DNA of 64,000 bases. Origin: Planctomycetota bacterium (GTDB lineage Bacteria; Planctomycetota; Planctomycetia; Planctomycetales; Planctomycetaceae). Shown here in pieces: positions 1 to 7,745 of the stretch. Position 1 is the first letter of the stretch. Each line of letters starts with the position of its first letter. The stretch lies in the NCBI GenBank assembly GCA_022600195.1, contig JAHZKX010000021.1:50972-114971 (forward strand), given 5' to 3'. The notes beneath the pieces are model-generated. The model ran no database searches, was not told the DNA's origin, and saw nothing but the letters and a program-made list of their open reading frames with translations. Both the position numbers and the translations under genes were made by a program.

Positions 1-178
1 TCAACAGTTGGTTTTGTCCCTCGGTCGCAGCAGCCACTGCCTGATCGACGCAACTGAATACACCCCAGTCCCCGTCTTGGTTCGCTGCGGGCGAAGTGGA
101 ACCGTAACCACCACGCTGTTTCAGTTGTGCTAAAACTTCCTGTACGACACTTCGAATGGCTTCTTCAGTCGCCTGCAT
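1..178 (-). CDS. CoA-acylating aldehyde dehydrogenase (PduP-like), N-terminal fragment
   Basis: Only the first 59 codons are in the window; the gene continues past base 1. ATG at 178, read leftwards. Residues 2-19 ([18 protein letters not shown]) form an amphipathic helix typical of the encapsulation peptides that dock enzymes to a BMC shell. A Gly/Ser/Pro-rich linker follows, then [17 protein letters not shown], which matches the start of the catalytic domain in PduP/EutE-type dehydrogenases (often G-hydrophobic-F-x-x-V-D-x-A-V). The family turns an aldehyde, CoA and NAD+ into acyl-CoA and NADH in the microcompartment lumen. Its place as the last visible gene of the BMC operon supports the call. 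The catalytic Cys lies outside the window, so activity cannot be checked. Confidence 0.8.
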   Translation of the reverse strand, partial: MQATEEAIRSVVQEVLAQLKQRGGYGSTSPAANQDGDWGVFSCVDQAVAAATEGQNQLL

Positions 179-248
179 AATTTATTTCTCCCCGAGTCGT
201 CTGACTTTGAGCTTGAACACTCAACGCCACCGTCTCAGTCTTTCAAAA

Positions 249-776
249 TCAGTTTTGGTTTTCCAGGTTATAGTTTTCCATCTGGTTGCGAATCCATCCG
301 TCCAGTTTTGTCTTCGTTGGTATCGAGAAGATCATTCCCAAAAGTAAAATTGCAACTGGGATAAAAGCCAGCCTTTGATTTTCCACCATCACGGCGACGA
401 GATTGAGCATGGCGGCACCTTCCAGTAACGCCATTCCAATAATCAATCGAACCATGAAAACCTGATAGAAGTTTCCCAGCATCTGTTCTTCATCGTTGTT
501 CGCTTCTGTTTTTGCAGTTTGCATGGTTTGTGCAAACTGCGTGCGGGCAATGAGATTTGGAATAATAAATCGCAGAACCAACATCAATGCCGCCATTCCC
601 ATGCCTGCAAAAGTGAGGACTGGTAAACCGGCATCCGGTTTCATTCCATTGATTTGAATACTGACCACAACCCCAAACACAACCACACCAACAATCATGG
701 CGAACCAGATGATCATCATGACGCGATGTCGTTCTTGCAGAGTTGGCTGTGGTAATGGACTGGACATGGAATACAT
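249..776 (-). CDS. four-helix membrane protein of the BMC operon, unknown function
   Basis: A 175-residue protein with four hydrophobic segments: about residues 22-43 (MIIWFAMIVGVVVFGVVVSI), 55-77, 103-124 and 130-147, with a charged loop between the second and third. I chose ATG 776 (MYSMSSPLPQ); ATG 767 is an alternative. The open frame extends upstream to 920, but only inside the overlapping BMC-P gene, so that extension is rejected. The start lies 15 bases past the BMC-P stop, so the gene is very probably co-transcribed with the microcompartment genes. No family is recognised. An integral membrane protein within a BMC operon might serve substrate uptake or link the compartment to the membrane, but nothing in the sequence shows which. 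Confidence 0.75.
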   Translation of the reverse strand: MYSMSSPLPQPTLQERHRVMMIIWFAMIVGVVVFGVVVSIQINGMKPDAGLPVLTFAGMGMAALMLVLRFIIPNLIARTQFAQTMQTAKTEANNDEEQMLGNFYQVFMVRLIIGMALLEGAAMLNLVAVMVENQRLAFIPVAILLLGMIFSIPTKTKLDGWIRNQMENYNLENQN

Positions 777-790
777 ATTCTTAAGAGCGA

Positions 791-1105
791 TTATTTTTCC
801 GTTGAGTTGAAAATTTCGTTTGTTCCAATGTGAACCTGATCGATGATGCCCACGATGGCCGCGTCGATGGGCAATGTTTTGGTCTCTTTTGTGAAACGGG
901 CCGATGACCCTTGCACACACAGCACGACCTCACCCTGCCCTGCTCCCACGGTATCAACGACGACAAAAGATCGTCCTGTGGGAGTCAGATCACTCTGGTC
1001 TTTTTCGTTGACGCGCAACGGCTCGACAATGAACAGCGTCTGGCCTACCATCGCTTCGACTTTCTGTGACGAAACGATGCTACCGGTAATACGTCCTATA
1101 AACAT
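791..1105 (-). CDS. BMC-P shell vertex protein (EutN/CcmL family)
   Basis: A 104-residue protein, usual length for the family. The start MFIGRITGSIVSSQKVEAM follows the EutN/CcmL pattern M-x-(L/I)-G-x-(V/I)-x-G-(S/T)-(V/I)-V-(S/A)-(S/T)-x-K. The middle VVVDTVGAGQGEVVLCVQGSSAR is the conserved AG-x-G-(D/E)-x-V segment ending in the GSSAR signature, and DAAIVGIIDQVHI near the C-terminus is the closing strand. Such proteins form pentamers that cap the vertices of a microcompartment. It lies between ackA (50-base gap) and the membrane protein (15 bases). Planctomycete BMC loci are known to carry several BMC-P genes; only this one is inside the window. Confidence 0.93.
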   Translation of the reverse strand: MFIGRITGSIVSSQKVEAMVGQTLFIVEPLRVNEKDQSDLTPTGRSFVVVDTVGAGQGEVVLCVQGSSARFTKETKTLPIDAAIVGIIDQVHIGTNEIFNSTEK

Positions 1106-1154
1106 CGAACCAACTCCTCAAAAATCCTGAAAAGGATGACCGTCACTTCCGGCG

Positions 1155-2345
1155 TTAAGAACGACCTTCGATGACTTCCACTGTTTGTCTGCCGACCACA
1201 ATTTCTTCATTGGTCGGTACAACCCAGATTTGCACCTGACTGTCGTCTGCCTGGATCTGCGCTTCGTTAGAAGCGACTTTGTTCCGTTCGGCATCTAGGC
1301 GGATTCCCGCCCATTCCAGATTGCTACAAACTTTTTCTCGTAAACTCACGCTGTTTTCACCGATTCCACCCGTGAAAACAATCGCATCCGCTCCACCAAG
1401 TACCGTCAGGTAAGCTCCCAGGTAATGTCGGATTGCAGAGTGAAACACGCTAAGTGCCATTTCTGCCCGTTCGTGACCGTTGGCTGCCGCTTCCTCCAGA
1501 TCGCGACAGTCGCCACTTAATCCGCTCATTCCCAATAGACCACCCTTGCTTGACAGGTCTTCCAAAAGTTCCGCTAGAGATTTTCCAGTGGCTTTTATCA
1601 AAACTGGCAAAGCAAACGGATCAAAATCACCCACACGGTTATTGTGAGGCAATCCTGTTTGGGGACTCATTCCCAGACTGTTGGCTTTGGAAACACCACC
1701 TTGCATGGCACATAAAGAACTACTTCCCCCCAGGTGACAGGAAATCACCCGCAGGTCATCCCTGCCAGTTAACTCGGCCATACGAGTGCCGATATAACGG
1801 TGACTGGCACCATGAAAACCCCACCGCTTGACTTCGTATTCTTCCTGCCATTCAAAAGGTATGGCATAGGTACGATTTTCTGCAGGGATGGTTTCATGGA
1901 AAGCCGTTTCCAGTGCGGCAACTAACGGAATTTCAGGAAAGGCCTGACGCAGTTGTCGCATGGCTCGGGCATACGGAGGGTTATGAGCAGGGGCTATATC
2001 TGCCAACGCCTCCATCTTGGTCAGTAATTCTTCATCTACCAGACGAATGCCACTTAAGTTTCCGGCAAAGACCGCTTTGAAACCAATTCCCGCGACTTCA
2101 TCTGCTGAACTGAGACAACCCCATTCGGAATTGGTCAATTGAGACAGACATAAGTTGACGGCGGCTGCATGGTCGGGAACATTTTCTGTGTTTTCCTCCC
2201 GATGCTCGCCAATTTCGACAAAGCAATGGCTTTGTGCTTCGCCAATACGATCGATGCCCCCACGTGCAAGCTGCACTTCAGCGGGCATATCGAACAGGCG
2301 ATATTTGAAACTGGTGGAACCTAAATTGGCAACTAGTACTTTCAT
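1155..2345 (-). CDS. ackA: acetate kinase of the BMC operon
   Basis: A 396-residue ASKHA-fold kinase that converts acyl-phosphate and ADP to carboxylate and ATP, the ATP-yielding last step of the microcompartment pathway. Seen motifs: N-terminal [14 protein letters not shown] (canonical N-x-GS-x-S-x-K), APAHNPP (His121), WGFHGASH (His178), HLGGSSS (His204), NNRVGD (Arg237) and PTNEE near the C-terminus. Two positions differ from textbook acetate kinase: canonical GHRVVHGG reads GFKAVFAG (Lys90 for Arg), and canonical FDTAFH reads LETAFH (Glu146 for Asp). The usual TPLEGLMMGTRSGD stretch is also divergent. It may therefore be a lineage-specific variant, perhaps favouring propionyl-phosphate. 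It lies between the second BMC-H gene and BMC-P in the same operon. Confidence 0.92.
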   Translation of the reverse strand: MKVLVANLGSTSFKYRLFDMPAEVQLARGGIDRIGEAQSHCFVEIGEHREENTENVPDHAAAVNLCLSQLTNSEWGCLSSADEVAGIGFKAVFAGNLSGIRLVDEELLTKMEALADIAPAHNPPYARAMRQLRQAFPEIPLVAALETAFHETIPAENRTYAIPFEWQEEYEVKRWGFHGASHRYIGTRMAELTGRDDLRVISCHLGGSSSLCAMQGGVSKANSLGMSPQTGLPHNNRVGDFDPFALPVLIKATGKSLAELLEDLSSKGGLLGMSGLSGDCRDLEEAAANGHERAEMALSVFHSAIRHYLGAYLTVLGGADAIVFTGGIGENSVSLREKVCSNLEWAGIRLDAERNKVASNEAQIQADDSQVQIWVVPTNEEIVVGRQTVEVIEGRS

Positions 2346-2445
2346 TGCAGGAATCCATTCTGTGACATAAAGACTGGTGTTTCAACGTCCTTTTTCCCGA
2401 TCGGCACAACGCATGATTTTCGGGAAGAACCAACAGTACATTCTC

Positions 2446-2715
2446 TTACATAAAGTGTGACATCAAACTTTCAGCGGGACGTGCAATCACGTGGGCTCCT
2501 ACCAGTTCTCCAATTTGAGAAGCAGCAGATGCACCGGCATCAACTGCAGCGCGAACTGAGCCGATATCCCCTTGAATAACTGTGGTCACGTACGCACCAC
2601 CAATTTGAATCTGGTCAACCAGAGTCACGTTAGCGGCTTTGAGCATGGCATCGGATGCTTCAATTTGAGCAACCAAACCTTTTGTTTCAATCAGACCAAT
2701 TGCTTCTGAACTCAT
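2446..2715 (-). CDS. BMC-H shell protein, 89 residues
   Basis: A single BMC domain fills the protein: SSEAIGLIETKGLVAQIEA opens it, and VRAAVDAGASAASQIGELVGAHVIARP closes it. Such proteins form the hexamers that tile the microcompartment facets. I chose ATG 2715 because GAGGA lies just upstream at good spacing and the BMC domain starts at once; the open frame to 2838 adds 41 residues unrelated to the family. The pore-lining loop reads QIGGAY, unlike VGSGL in its partner at 2857-3156, so the two hexamers probably have different pores. It is located 141 bases after the first BMC-H gene, in the same direction. Confidence 0.93.
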   Translation of the reverse strand: MSSEAIGLIETKGLVAQIEASDAMLKAANVTLVDQIQIGGAYVTTVIQGDIGSVRAAVDAGASAASQIGELVGAHVIARPAESLMSHFM

Positions 2716-2856
2716 TTTGTCCTCATTTTTTTTAATTGTGATGGGTTGAGCTGAATTTCCTGTGGCTTCATACCAGTTAAACGTCAACTGGTTATGATCT
2801 TCGTCGAGTCGATCAGATTCAGGATTTTCAGCCGTCAATGTTGGTAACCCGTAAAG

Positions 2857-3156
2857 TTATTTCTTGGCAGCAGTAGAATTTTTCGGCAGAATGCTGGCAA
2901 GTTCTTCGTGAGGACGTGGAATGACTTGAACGCTAACCACTTCGCCCACTTTACTGGCAGCAGCAGCACCCGCATCCACGGCAGCTTTGACAGCAGCAAC
3001 ATCACCGACAACAAAACCGGTGACCAGTCCGCTACCCACTTTTTCCCAGCCAATCATTTGTACGTTGGCAGATTTCAACATTGCATCGGCGGCTTCAATC
3101 AGGCTGATCAGCCCTTTTGTTTCCACCATTCCCAGGGCTTCCATTGCTTTCGCCAT
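2857..3156 (-). CDS. BMC-H shell protein, 99 residues
   Basis: One canonical BMC domain: [29 protein letters not shown], then [37 protein letters not shown] 12-residue C-terminal tail rich in Ser, Thr, Ala and Lys follows the domain. The pore loop is KVGSGLV, the common small-residue GSG form. RBS GGAGAA lies upstream of ATG 3156. It is the first shell gene of the operon, 132 bases after pduL, and pairs with the 89-residue BMC-H at 2446-2715. Its role is facet hexamer of the shell. Confidence 0.94.
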   Translation of the reverse strand: MAKAMEALGMVETKGLISLIEAADAMLKSANVQMIGWEKVGSGLVTGFVVGDVAAVKAAVDAGAAAASKVGEVVSVQVIPRPHEELASILPKNSTAAKK

Positions 3157-3288
3157 GAGTCAGTTCTCCTTTTAGAGATAGTTAAAAAAACAGTTCATTA
3201 TTTACTCAGAATCGAAATTCAATCCTGAAACAGGTATCAAGCAAACTCGCTGATAGAGTGATCAGACCAATTTGCTTCAGATTTTGTG

Positions 3289-3993
3289 TTAGCTGTGTTT
3301 ACATTTACAGCCTTCAGGTACAAACAGTGTGACGGAAGAGGCATGATCCAGGTCAACTGCGTTTCCTTCATCGGTATCGATGTGAACTTCCAGCTTGACT
3401 TCCGGATTTTCGCGAACCACGACATCTTCCAGAACTGTAGTGCAACCCTGCGATTCAATTCGCAGGTGTAACTGGTCACCGTTGGCACATTTGTAAAAAG
3501 CACAGTCGGCAGGCGACATGTGTACGTGTCGGGCAGCACGGATGACTCCTTTATCCAGCTCGACAACACCTTTAGGGCCCATCAATACACAACCGGGTGT
3601 GCCTTCAAGGTCACCACTGATCCGGATGGGAACATCCAGTCCCAGTGAAATCGTGTCGGTAAAAGCCAGTTCTACCTGAGTATCACCGCGGCATGGTCCT
3701 AAAACGCGTACATTGGGAATCATTCGGCGACGCGGCCCGACAATGGCCACGGTCTGTGTCGCTGCAAAGTAGCCATCCTGATACAGATCTTTCTGTACCT
3801 CAAGTTGGGCCCCTTTACCAAACAGAACCTCAAGATGTTCTTGCGAAAGATGAATATGTCGGGCAGAGATATTCACAACCAGTGGATTCGGTGCACCAGT
3901 GGTGGCTGCTCCACCTCCCAGTTGCTGTGTCAATGCTTGACGAACCAGTTGTTCTACCTGAGTGCGTGATATTGAATTTGTAAGTTGTGTCAT
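3289..3993 (-). CDS. pduL: phosphate propanoyltransferase (PduL-type phosphotransacylase)
   Basis: A 234-residue enzyme that exchanges CoA for phosphate on acyl-CoA, making acyl-phosphate for acetate kinase and freeing CoA within the compartment. Residues 9-25 ([17 protein letters not shown]) form an amphipathic N-terminal helix of the encapsulation-peptide type, followed by a Gly/Ala/Thr linker. Two PduL domains are visible: the first holds SARHIHLS near residue 45, the second ARHVHMS near residue 153, and a later His is in [11 protein letters not shown]. Paired His residues are the zinc ligands of this family. The C-terminus EGCKCKHS is Cys/Lys-rich, whose use is unknown. It is the first enzyme gene after the regulator. 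Confidence 0.95.
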   Translation of the reverse strand: MTQLTNSISRTQVEQLVRQALTQQLGGGAATTGAPNPLVVNISARHIHLSQEHLEVLFGKGAQLEVQKDLYQDGYFAATQTVAIVGPRRRMIPNVRVLGPCRGDTQVELAFTDTISLGLDVPIRISGDLEGTPGCVLMGPKGVVELDKGVIRAARHVHMSPADCAFYKCANGDQLHLRIESQGCTTVLEDVVVRENPEVKLEVHIDTDEGNAVDLDHASSVTLFVPEGCKCKHS

Positions 3994-4052
3994 AATAAAC
4001 GGATCTCAATTTCTTGAATTGGATTAGTTGTATCTGCGAAAATAACTATGTG

Positions 4053-4814
4053 TTATGTTTCTACGATCGTCAGTTCAATTCCTGCTTTTTGGATGACGGA
4101 CTTCCATTTCTCCGAGATTCCATCATCGACTACAATATGGTCTACCTTGTTTAACGGACATAAATGAGCGAGGGCTGAGTGGCCAAATTTGGTGCTGTCT
4201 GTCACAACAATTACTTCTTCTGCTGCTTCAAACATTTGTTGTTCCGTTTCCACCAGCAGCATGTTGCTGTTGTAAAGTCCGTTCTCTGTTATGCCTCCAA
4301 CACTGATAATCAATCGCCTGACATGTACGCTTTTCAGCGAATCAACTGCCGTCTTGCCTAACGCGACTCCTGTTTTGGGAAACAGAAAACCGCCAATCAA
4401 CATCAGATCGATATGAGGCTGATTCACCAACAGGTTGGCGATTGGCAATGAATTCGTCACGACCTGAAGTTGTTTTCCCGCTAGTTGACGTGCCACTTCC
4501 AATGTCGTTGTGCCGCCATCCATGAGCACAGCCTCTCCTGGAGAGATCATGTCGGCTACAGTTTGTGCAACCAACCTCTTTTGCCCAGAAGACATAAAAG
4601 AGCGATCTTCAAAGGTTGCCAATGACTCACCACTATAAGCAGCTCCGCCACGGGTTCGACGTATCTGACCGATTCCGTCAAGATACTCCAAATCCCTTCG
4701 AACAGTAGATTCAGAAGCACCTACAGAATCCATTAAATCCACAAGAGACACATATCCCTTGTTTTCGACAATCTTTAAGATGCTTTCCCGTCTTTCGTCA
4801 AGCAACATTGACAT
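4053..4814 (-). CDS. DeoR-family transcriptional regulator of the BMC operon
   Basis: A 253-residue two-domain repressor. The N-terminal winged helix (LLDERRESILKIVENKGYVS, then SESTVRRDLEYLDGIGQIRRTRGGA) is the DeoR signature. The C-terminal DeoRC sensor domain shows VADMISPGEAVLMDGGTTTLEVARQL, TNSLPIANLL, MLIGGFL and VVTDSTKFG; such domains bind phosphorylated sugars or sugar breakdown products. AGGAGGAG lies 6 bases before ATG 4814, a strong site that supports this start over ATG 4808. As first gene of the operon it likely controls its own transcript and the BMC genes; candidate operators lie at 4944-5012. Effector inferred, not shown: a fucose/rhamnose-derived phosphate. Confidence 0.92.
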   Translation of the reverse strand: MSMLLDERRESILKIVENKGYVSLVDLMDSVGASESTVRRDLEYLDGIGQIRRTRGGAAYSGESLATFEDRSFMSSGQKRLVAQTVADMISPGEAVLMDGGTTTLEVARQLAGKQLQVVTNSLPIANLLVNQPHIDLMLIGGFLFPKTGVALGKTAVDSLKSVHVRRLIISVGGITENGLYNSNMLLVETEQQMFEAAEEVIVVTDSTKFGHSALAHLCPLNKVDHIVVDDGISEKWKSVIQKAGIELTIVET

Positions 4815-5264
4815 GCAAACTCCTCCTGAGACGATATAATTCCCTGAAGAGTATGCCTCTCAATTCACCAGGTATCAATCAATATTTCCAAATTATCACC
4901 ATAAACTTTCAAAATCAATCATTATCTGTCAGTTGTTTCGATATTTCCTAAATACTTCATCTTTCCTAAAGGAAATCTTCATATTGAGTGGGAAATCACT
5001 AAAGGTTTCCCAGATACCCTGTTTTGAATTGGTTGATGGCTCTAAAAAGAGCTGAGATGAAGGATTCGATGAGGGGTTGAGTCAATGAAATCGACAGCCT
5101 CTTATTTTTCGTATCCGTATTGATAGCTACCGTATCTTCTCCAATCGGCAACGGCACACATTGAGAAGAGTGTCAGTCTGACTCTTGAGACGTGATAATG
5201 ATGTGATAATACAGAGTCGGCAGATGCTTTGAATCACCAAGAGGAATGTCGGCTCTGGAAAAAA
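4815..5264. other. intergenic region between purN and the BMC operon
   Basis: About 450 bases without a credible ORF. It should hold the BMC operon promoter and the end of the purN transcript. It contains the TTTCC/GGAAA repeats at 4944-5012 described separately and two direct copies of GTGATAAT at 5192-5199 and 5203-5210. I see no clear consensus -35/-10 pair on the minus strand and no strong terminator after purN. Confidence 0.6.
4944..5012. promoter_or_regulatory. candidate DeoR operator cluster upstream of the BMC operon
   Basis: TTTCCTAAA occurs twice, at 4944-4952 and 4962-4970. The second copy belongs to a perfect palindrome TTTCCT-AA-AGGAAA (4962-4975). A further inverted repeat TGGGAAA (4989-4995), 10-base spacer, TTTCCCA (5006-5012) follows. 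The cluster lies 130-200 bases upstream of the regulator start, where an autoregulated repressor would bind. That DeoR proteins bind here is inferred. Confidence 0.45.
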
Positions 5265-5924
5265 TCACTCTTCAATCACAACTCTTTGATCGACTAGTCT
5301 GATTTTGCCTTCAACGAAGAGTTGGATCATTTGAGGATAGAGTTCACATTCTGCCTGGAAGACGTTGGCCGCAACCTGATCCGGAGTGTCGGTGCCTTTG
5401 ACGGGAACCGATTTCTGGCCGATGATCGGCCCGTGATCATATTCATTATCAGCAAAGTGTACGGTACACCCACTGATTTTGACTCCGCGTTCAACAACGG
5501 CTTCATGGACTTTGTGGCCGTAGTATCCCTGTCCACAAAATGCCGGTATGAGTGCCGGATGAATATTCATCACGCGGTACTCATAATCTTCGGGAATGTG
5601 TATCAGTGATAGATACCCGGCCAGAGTAACCAGATCGATTTCTGCTTCACGACAGAGATCAAAAACGGCAGCGCTGAAATCATGTCTGTTTTCATAATCG
5701 CGTCGACAGATGACTTCGCAGCGTAGTCCTGCGGCTTGCGCCTTGGCAATACCACCACAATCGGGGCGACTGGCGATGACCAGTGGAACCTCAATATCCA
5801 GTTCTCCCGCGGCCTGTTTTTCCAGAAAATTGGTAAGTGTCGTCCCACCACCAGAAATCAGAACTGCCAGTTTTAAAGGGCGTTTCAAGCTTGAAGAAGG
5901 CATGTCTGCATTCATTTTAATCAA
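5265..5924 (-). CDS. purN: phosphoribosylglycinamide formyltransferase
   Basis: A 219-residue enzyme of purine synthesis that transfers a formyl group from 10-formyl-tetrahydrofolate to GAR. Motifs: LAVLISGGGTTLTNFL (phosphate-binding loop, residues 19-34), VTLAGYLSLI, VMNIHPALIPAFCGQGYYG with the catalytic Asn and His, and FADNEYDHGPII with the catalytic Asp. Length is normal for the family. ATG 5924 is used; MNADMP three codons later is an alternative. It lies 23 bases downstream of the OB-like membrane protein gene, so the two may be co-transcribed although no functional link is evident. Confidence 0.92.
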   Translation of the reverse strand: MIKMNADMPSSSLKRPLKLAVLISGGGTTLTNFLEKQAAGELDIEVPLVIASRPDCGGIAKAQAAGLRCEVICRRDYENRHDFSAAVFDLCREAEIDLVTLAGYLSLIHIPEDYEYRVMNIHPALIPAFCGQGYYGHKVHEAVVERGVKISGCTVHFADNEYDHGPIIGQKSVPVKGTDTPDQVAANVFQAECELYPQMIQLFVEGKIRLVDQRVVIEE

Positions 5925-5947
5925 TTCAAGTTTGCTAAAGAGATAAG

Positions 5948-6835
5948 TTATTGCGGGCTTTGCTTGTCAGACTCTGGTTTTGATATTGTTGATTCCGGTT
6001 TCGATTCAAGCTGATCAAAACTGACCTGGCCCTGATTGGTCTGCAGTCGTTTTTCTTTGAATTCTTTATCTTTCTGCATGACGCGCCACATTACAAATGC
6101 AACACCTGCGATCAAGATCATCAGGCCACATGCCAACAGTTGAGAAAATAGTTGGCTTCCTTTTTCGTCGACGGTTTGCGGGGACCATATCAGTTGCTTC
6201 GCCAGAATCAAAGGAGCAACCCGTGTGTCATCCTGTGCATTGTAAGCATACATCTTGAAGAGGTAGCCTGTCACAGTGACATGATCAATTATCTCAGTTC
6301 CTTTGGGAAGCCCTTCCTTGAGTGCTGGCGGAACCTCCGTGCAAACAACAACGGTGGGATTCTGTTGAGAGTCGTCTGTAAACAGCCACGCTTCATAAAG
6401 TGTCTTGATGCCGTAATCATTTTCCTCAGCAGGATAATGAATCAGTTTTCTCACGCGGCCCGTTAATGTGACCAGTCTGCCTTTGTAACGGCTGCTGTTC
6501 TTGAAGATGTCAGGAAACAGGGGGAGTTTGAGTTGGGGGTGCTCTTTAAACGTTTTCAGTTCTGATCGCCTTTGTTGCAGGTTAAATTCGGCGGCCTGTT
6601 TTTGATCCTTCAAGCTGGTTTCCTGAAGGTGTTTGAGCACTTGGTAATACAGCGTTTTTTCTTCAGGAACGATGCCTCGAAAGTCACGGTCCAGAACTTC
6701 ATTGAAGATCGAAGGATCCAGTTGTTCCGGAAAAGGTTGAAAGGGATCACTGGCGGGCTCTTCAGCATTCACAGAAAGAAAGGCGTACATTCCGATGAGT
6801 CCGGTCAGTATCAGAGTTCTGATGTAAGACTGCAT
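5948..6835 (-). CDS. exported membrane-anchored protein with OB-fold-like domain
   Basis: A 295-residue protein. ATG 6835 is preferred over 6883 because MQSYIRTLILTGLIGMYAFLSVNA makes a good signal peptide at once and GAGAGGCAGG precedes it. The middle, SSRYKGRLVTLTGRVRKLIHYP ... EAWLFTDDSQQNPTVVVCTEVP ... VTVTGYLFKMYAY, has the strand pattern of an OB fold. A second membrane segment (LACGLMILIAGVAFVMWRVM) near residue 245 is followed by a charged, Ser/Lys/Gln-rich cytoplasmic tail. This gives an extracytoplasmic OB-like domain anchored by one helix. No family is recognised. Planctomycetes often carry such proteins; function unknown. Confidence 0.7.
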   Translation of the reverse strand: MQSYIRTLILTGLIGMYAFLSVNAEEPASDPFQPFPEQLDPSIFNEVLDRDFRGIVPEEKTLYYQVLKHLQETSLKDQKQAAEFNLQQRRSELKTFKEHPQLKLPLFPDIFKNSSRYKGRLVTLTGRVRKLIHYPAEENDYGIKTLYEAWLFTDDSQQNPTVVVCTEVPPALKEGLPKGTEIIDHVTVTGYLFKMYAYNAQDDTRVAPLILAKQLIWSPQTVDEKGSQLFSQLLACGLMILIAGVAFVMWRVMQKDKEFKEKRLQTNQGQVSFDQLESKPESTISKPESDKQSPQ

Positions 6836-7215
6836 GATCCGCGCCTGCCTCTCTACTTCATTAAGTTGTTTAATATAATACAATTATGGCAATTAAATGC
6901 TGACTGTATTCTGTCGTCGGAGACACAATTTGTCGAGCTTAAAAATTATTGATGTCTGGATGTTGTACGTGGCGTAATTCCTTATTTGATAAGACTTTTT
7001 GTCATCAGAGGCCTCTCAGAGAGCATTGACACAATACAGAGGATCTCTATAATTCCCTACTGCAATGAGCGCTAAGATGAATATCTTCTTATTTTTTCAG
7101 GGATTAGAGCGATCCTGAAATTAGTGAAATCTGTCCATGCAGGGTAGTCGAGACGATTTTCTCTGCTTTTTTTCAAAATAAATATCAAATCCAATAGTAA
7201 CGGAGACAACCAGTA
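6836..7215. other. intergenic region carrying the trxA promoter and leader
   Basis: About 380 bases between a minus-strand gene and trxA. The only clear signal is the consensus promoter at 7026-7053. The leader from there to the trxA ATG is about 155 bases; I see no known riboswitch in it. Confidence 0.6.
7026..7053 (+). promoter_or_regulatory. consensus sigma-70 promoter of trxA
   Basis: TTGACA (7026-7031), 16-base spacer, TATAAT (7048-7053): both hexamers match the consensus exactly. Transcription would begin near 7060, about 155 bases before the trxA ATG. It is the only promoter in the window with both hexamers perfect. Confidence 0.75.
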
Positions 7216-7542
7216 ATGGCTGAAAATGTCTTGGAATTTACTGATGCCAACTTCCAGTCTGAAGTCTTAGAAGCATCGGAACCTGTATTAGTCGATTTCT
7301 GGGCTCCCTGGTGTGGCCCCTGTAAAATGATGATGCCAACGATTGAAGAAATTGCCAGCGATTACTCAGGTCGTGTTCGTGTTGGAAAATTGAATACAGA
7401 TGAAAATCCAGGCATTGCTTCCTCAAGCAGTATCAGTGCCATTCCCACTGTAAAGCTTTATAAAAACGGTGAAGTCGTTGAAACATTCGTAGGCGTAACG
7501 GCCAAAGATAAATTTGCGACTTCACTGGATGGCCAGTTATAA
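7216..7542 (+). CDS. trxA: thioredoxin
   Basis: A 108-residue thioredoxin, full family length, a cytoplasmic dithiol reductant. The redox site is WAPWCGPCK with Cys33 and Cys36, then MMPTIEEIA; the cis-proline motif AIPTVKLYKNG follows near residue 76, and VGVTAKDKF lies near the C-terminus. GGAG lies upstream of ATG 7216. It is a single-gene unit: consensus promoter at 7026-7053 and a rho-independent terminator at 7588-7628. Confidence 0.97.
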   Translation: MAENVLEFTDANFQSEVLEASEPVLVDFWAPWCGPCKMMMPTIEEIASDYSGRVRVGKLNTDENPGIASSSSISAIPTVKLYKNGEVVETFVGVTAKDKFATSLDGQL

Positions 7543-7587
7543 ACCCAGCTAATAATCGCTGTGCAAACCGCGATTTGATCTCATAGT

Positions 7588-7628
7588 GGGCAGAGAGGAC
7601 ATTTACTTTATCCCTTTCTGCCCTTTTT
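7588..7628 (+). terminator. rho-independent terminator of trxA
   Basis: GGGCAGAGAGG (from 7588) pairs with CCTTTCTGCCC (to 7623) with one mismatch, followed by TTTTT (7624-7628). It starts 45 bases after the trxA stop. Confidence 0.85.
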
Positions 7629-7745
7629 GCAGTTTAATTGATTTGCATTGACGATCTCAAATTCGTCATAAGGAACTGAATTCCTTAACTTTGATCTACG
7701 ATCAGGTAATGCAACGTTCCGCTTTTCAGGGGAAGGAATCCCGGC

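Noticed and set aside
249..920. Upstream extension of the BMC-operon membrane protein (to 920)
   Set aside because: The extra 48 residues lie inside the BMC-P gene in another frame and are His/Arg-rich noise.
4832..4860. TTGAGA...TTATAT as a promoter for the DeoR gene
   Set aside because: A start of transcription there would fall on the ribosome site at 4820-4827 and leave no leader.
5192..5210. GTGATAAT direct repeat as an operator
   Set aside because: Only two short copies, no symmetry, nearer to the purN end than to the BMC start; could be chance.
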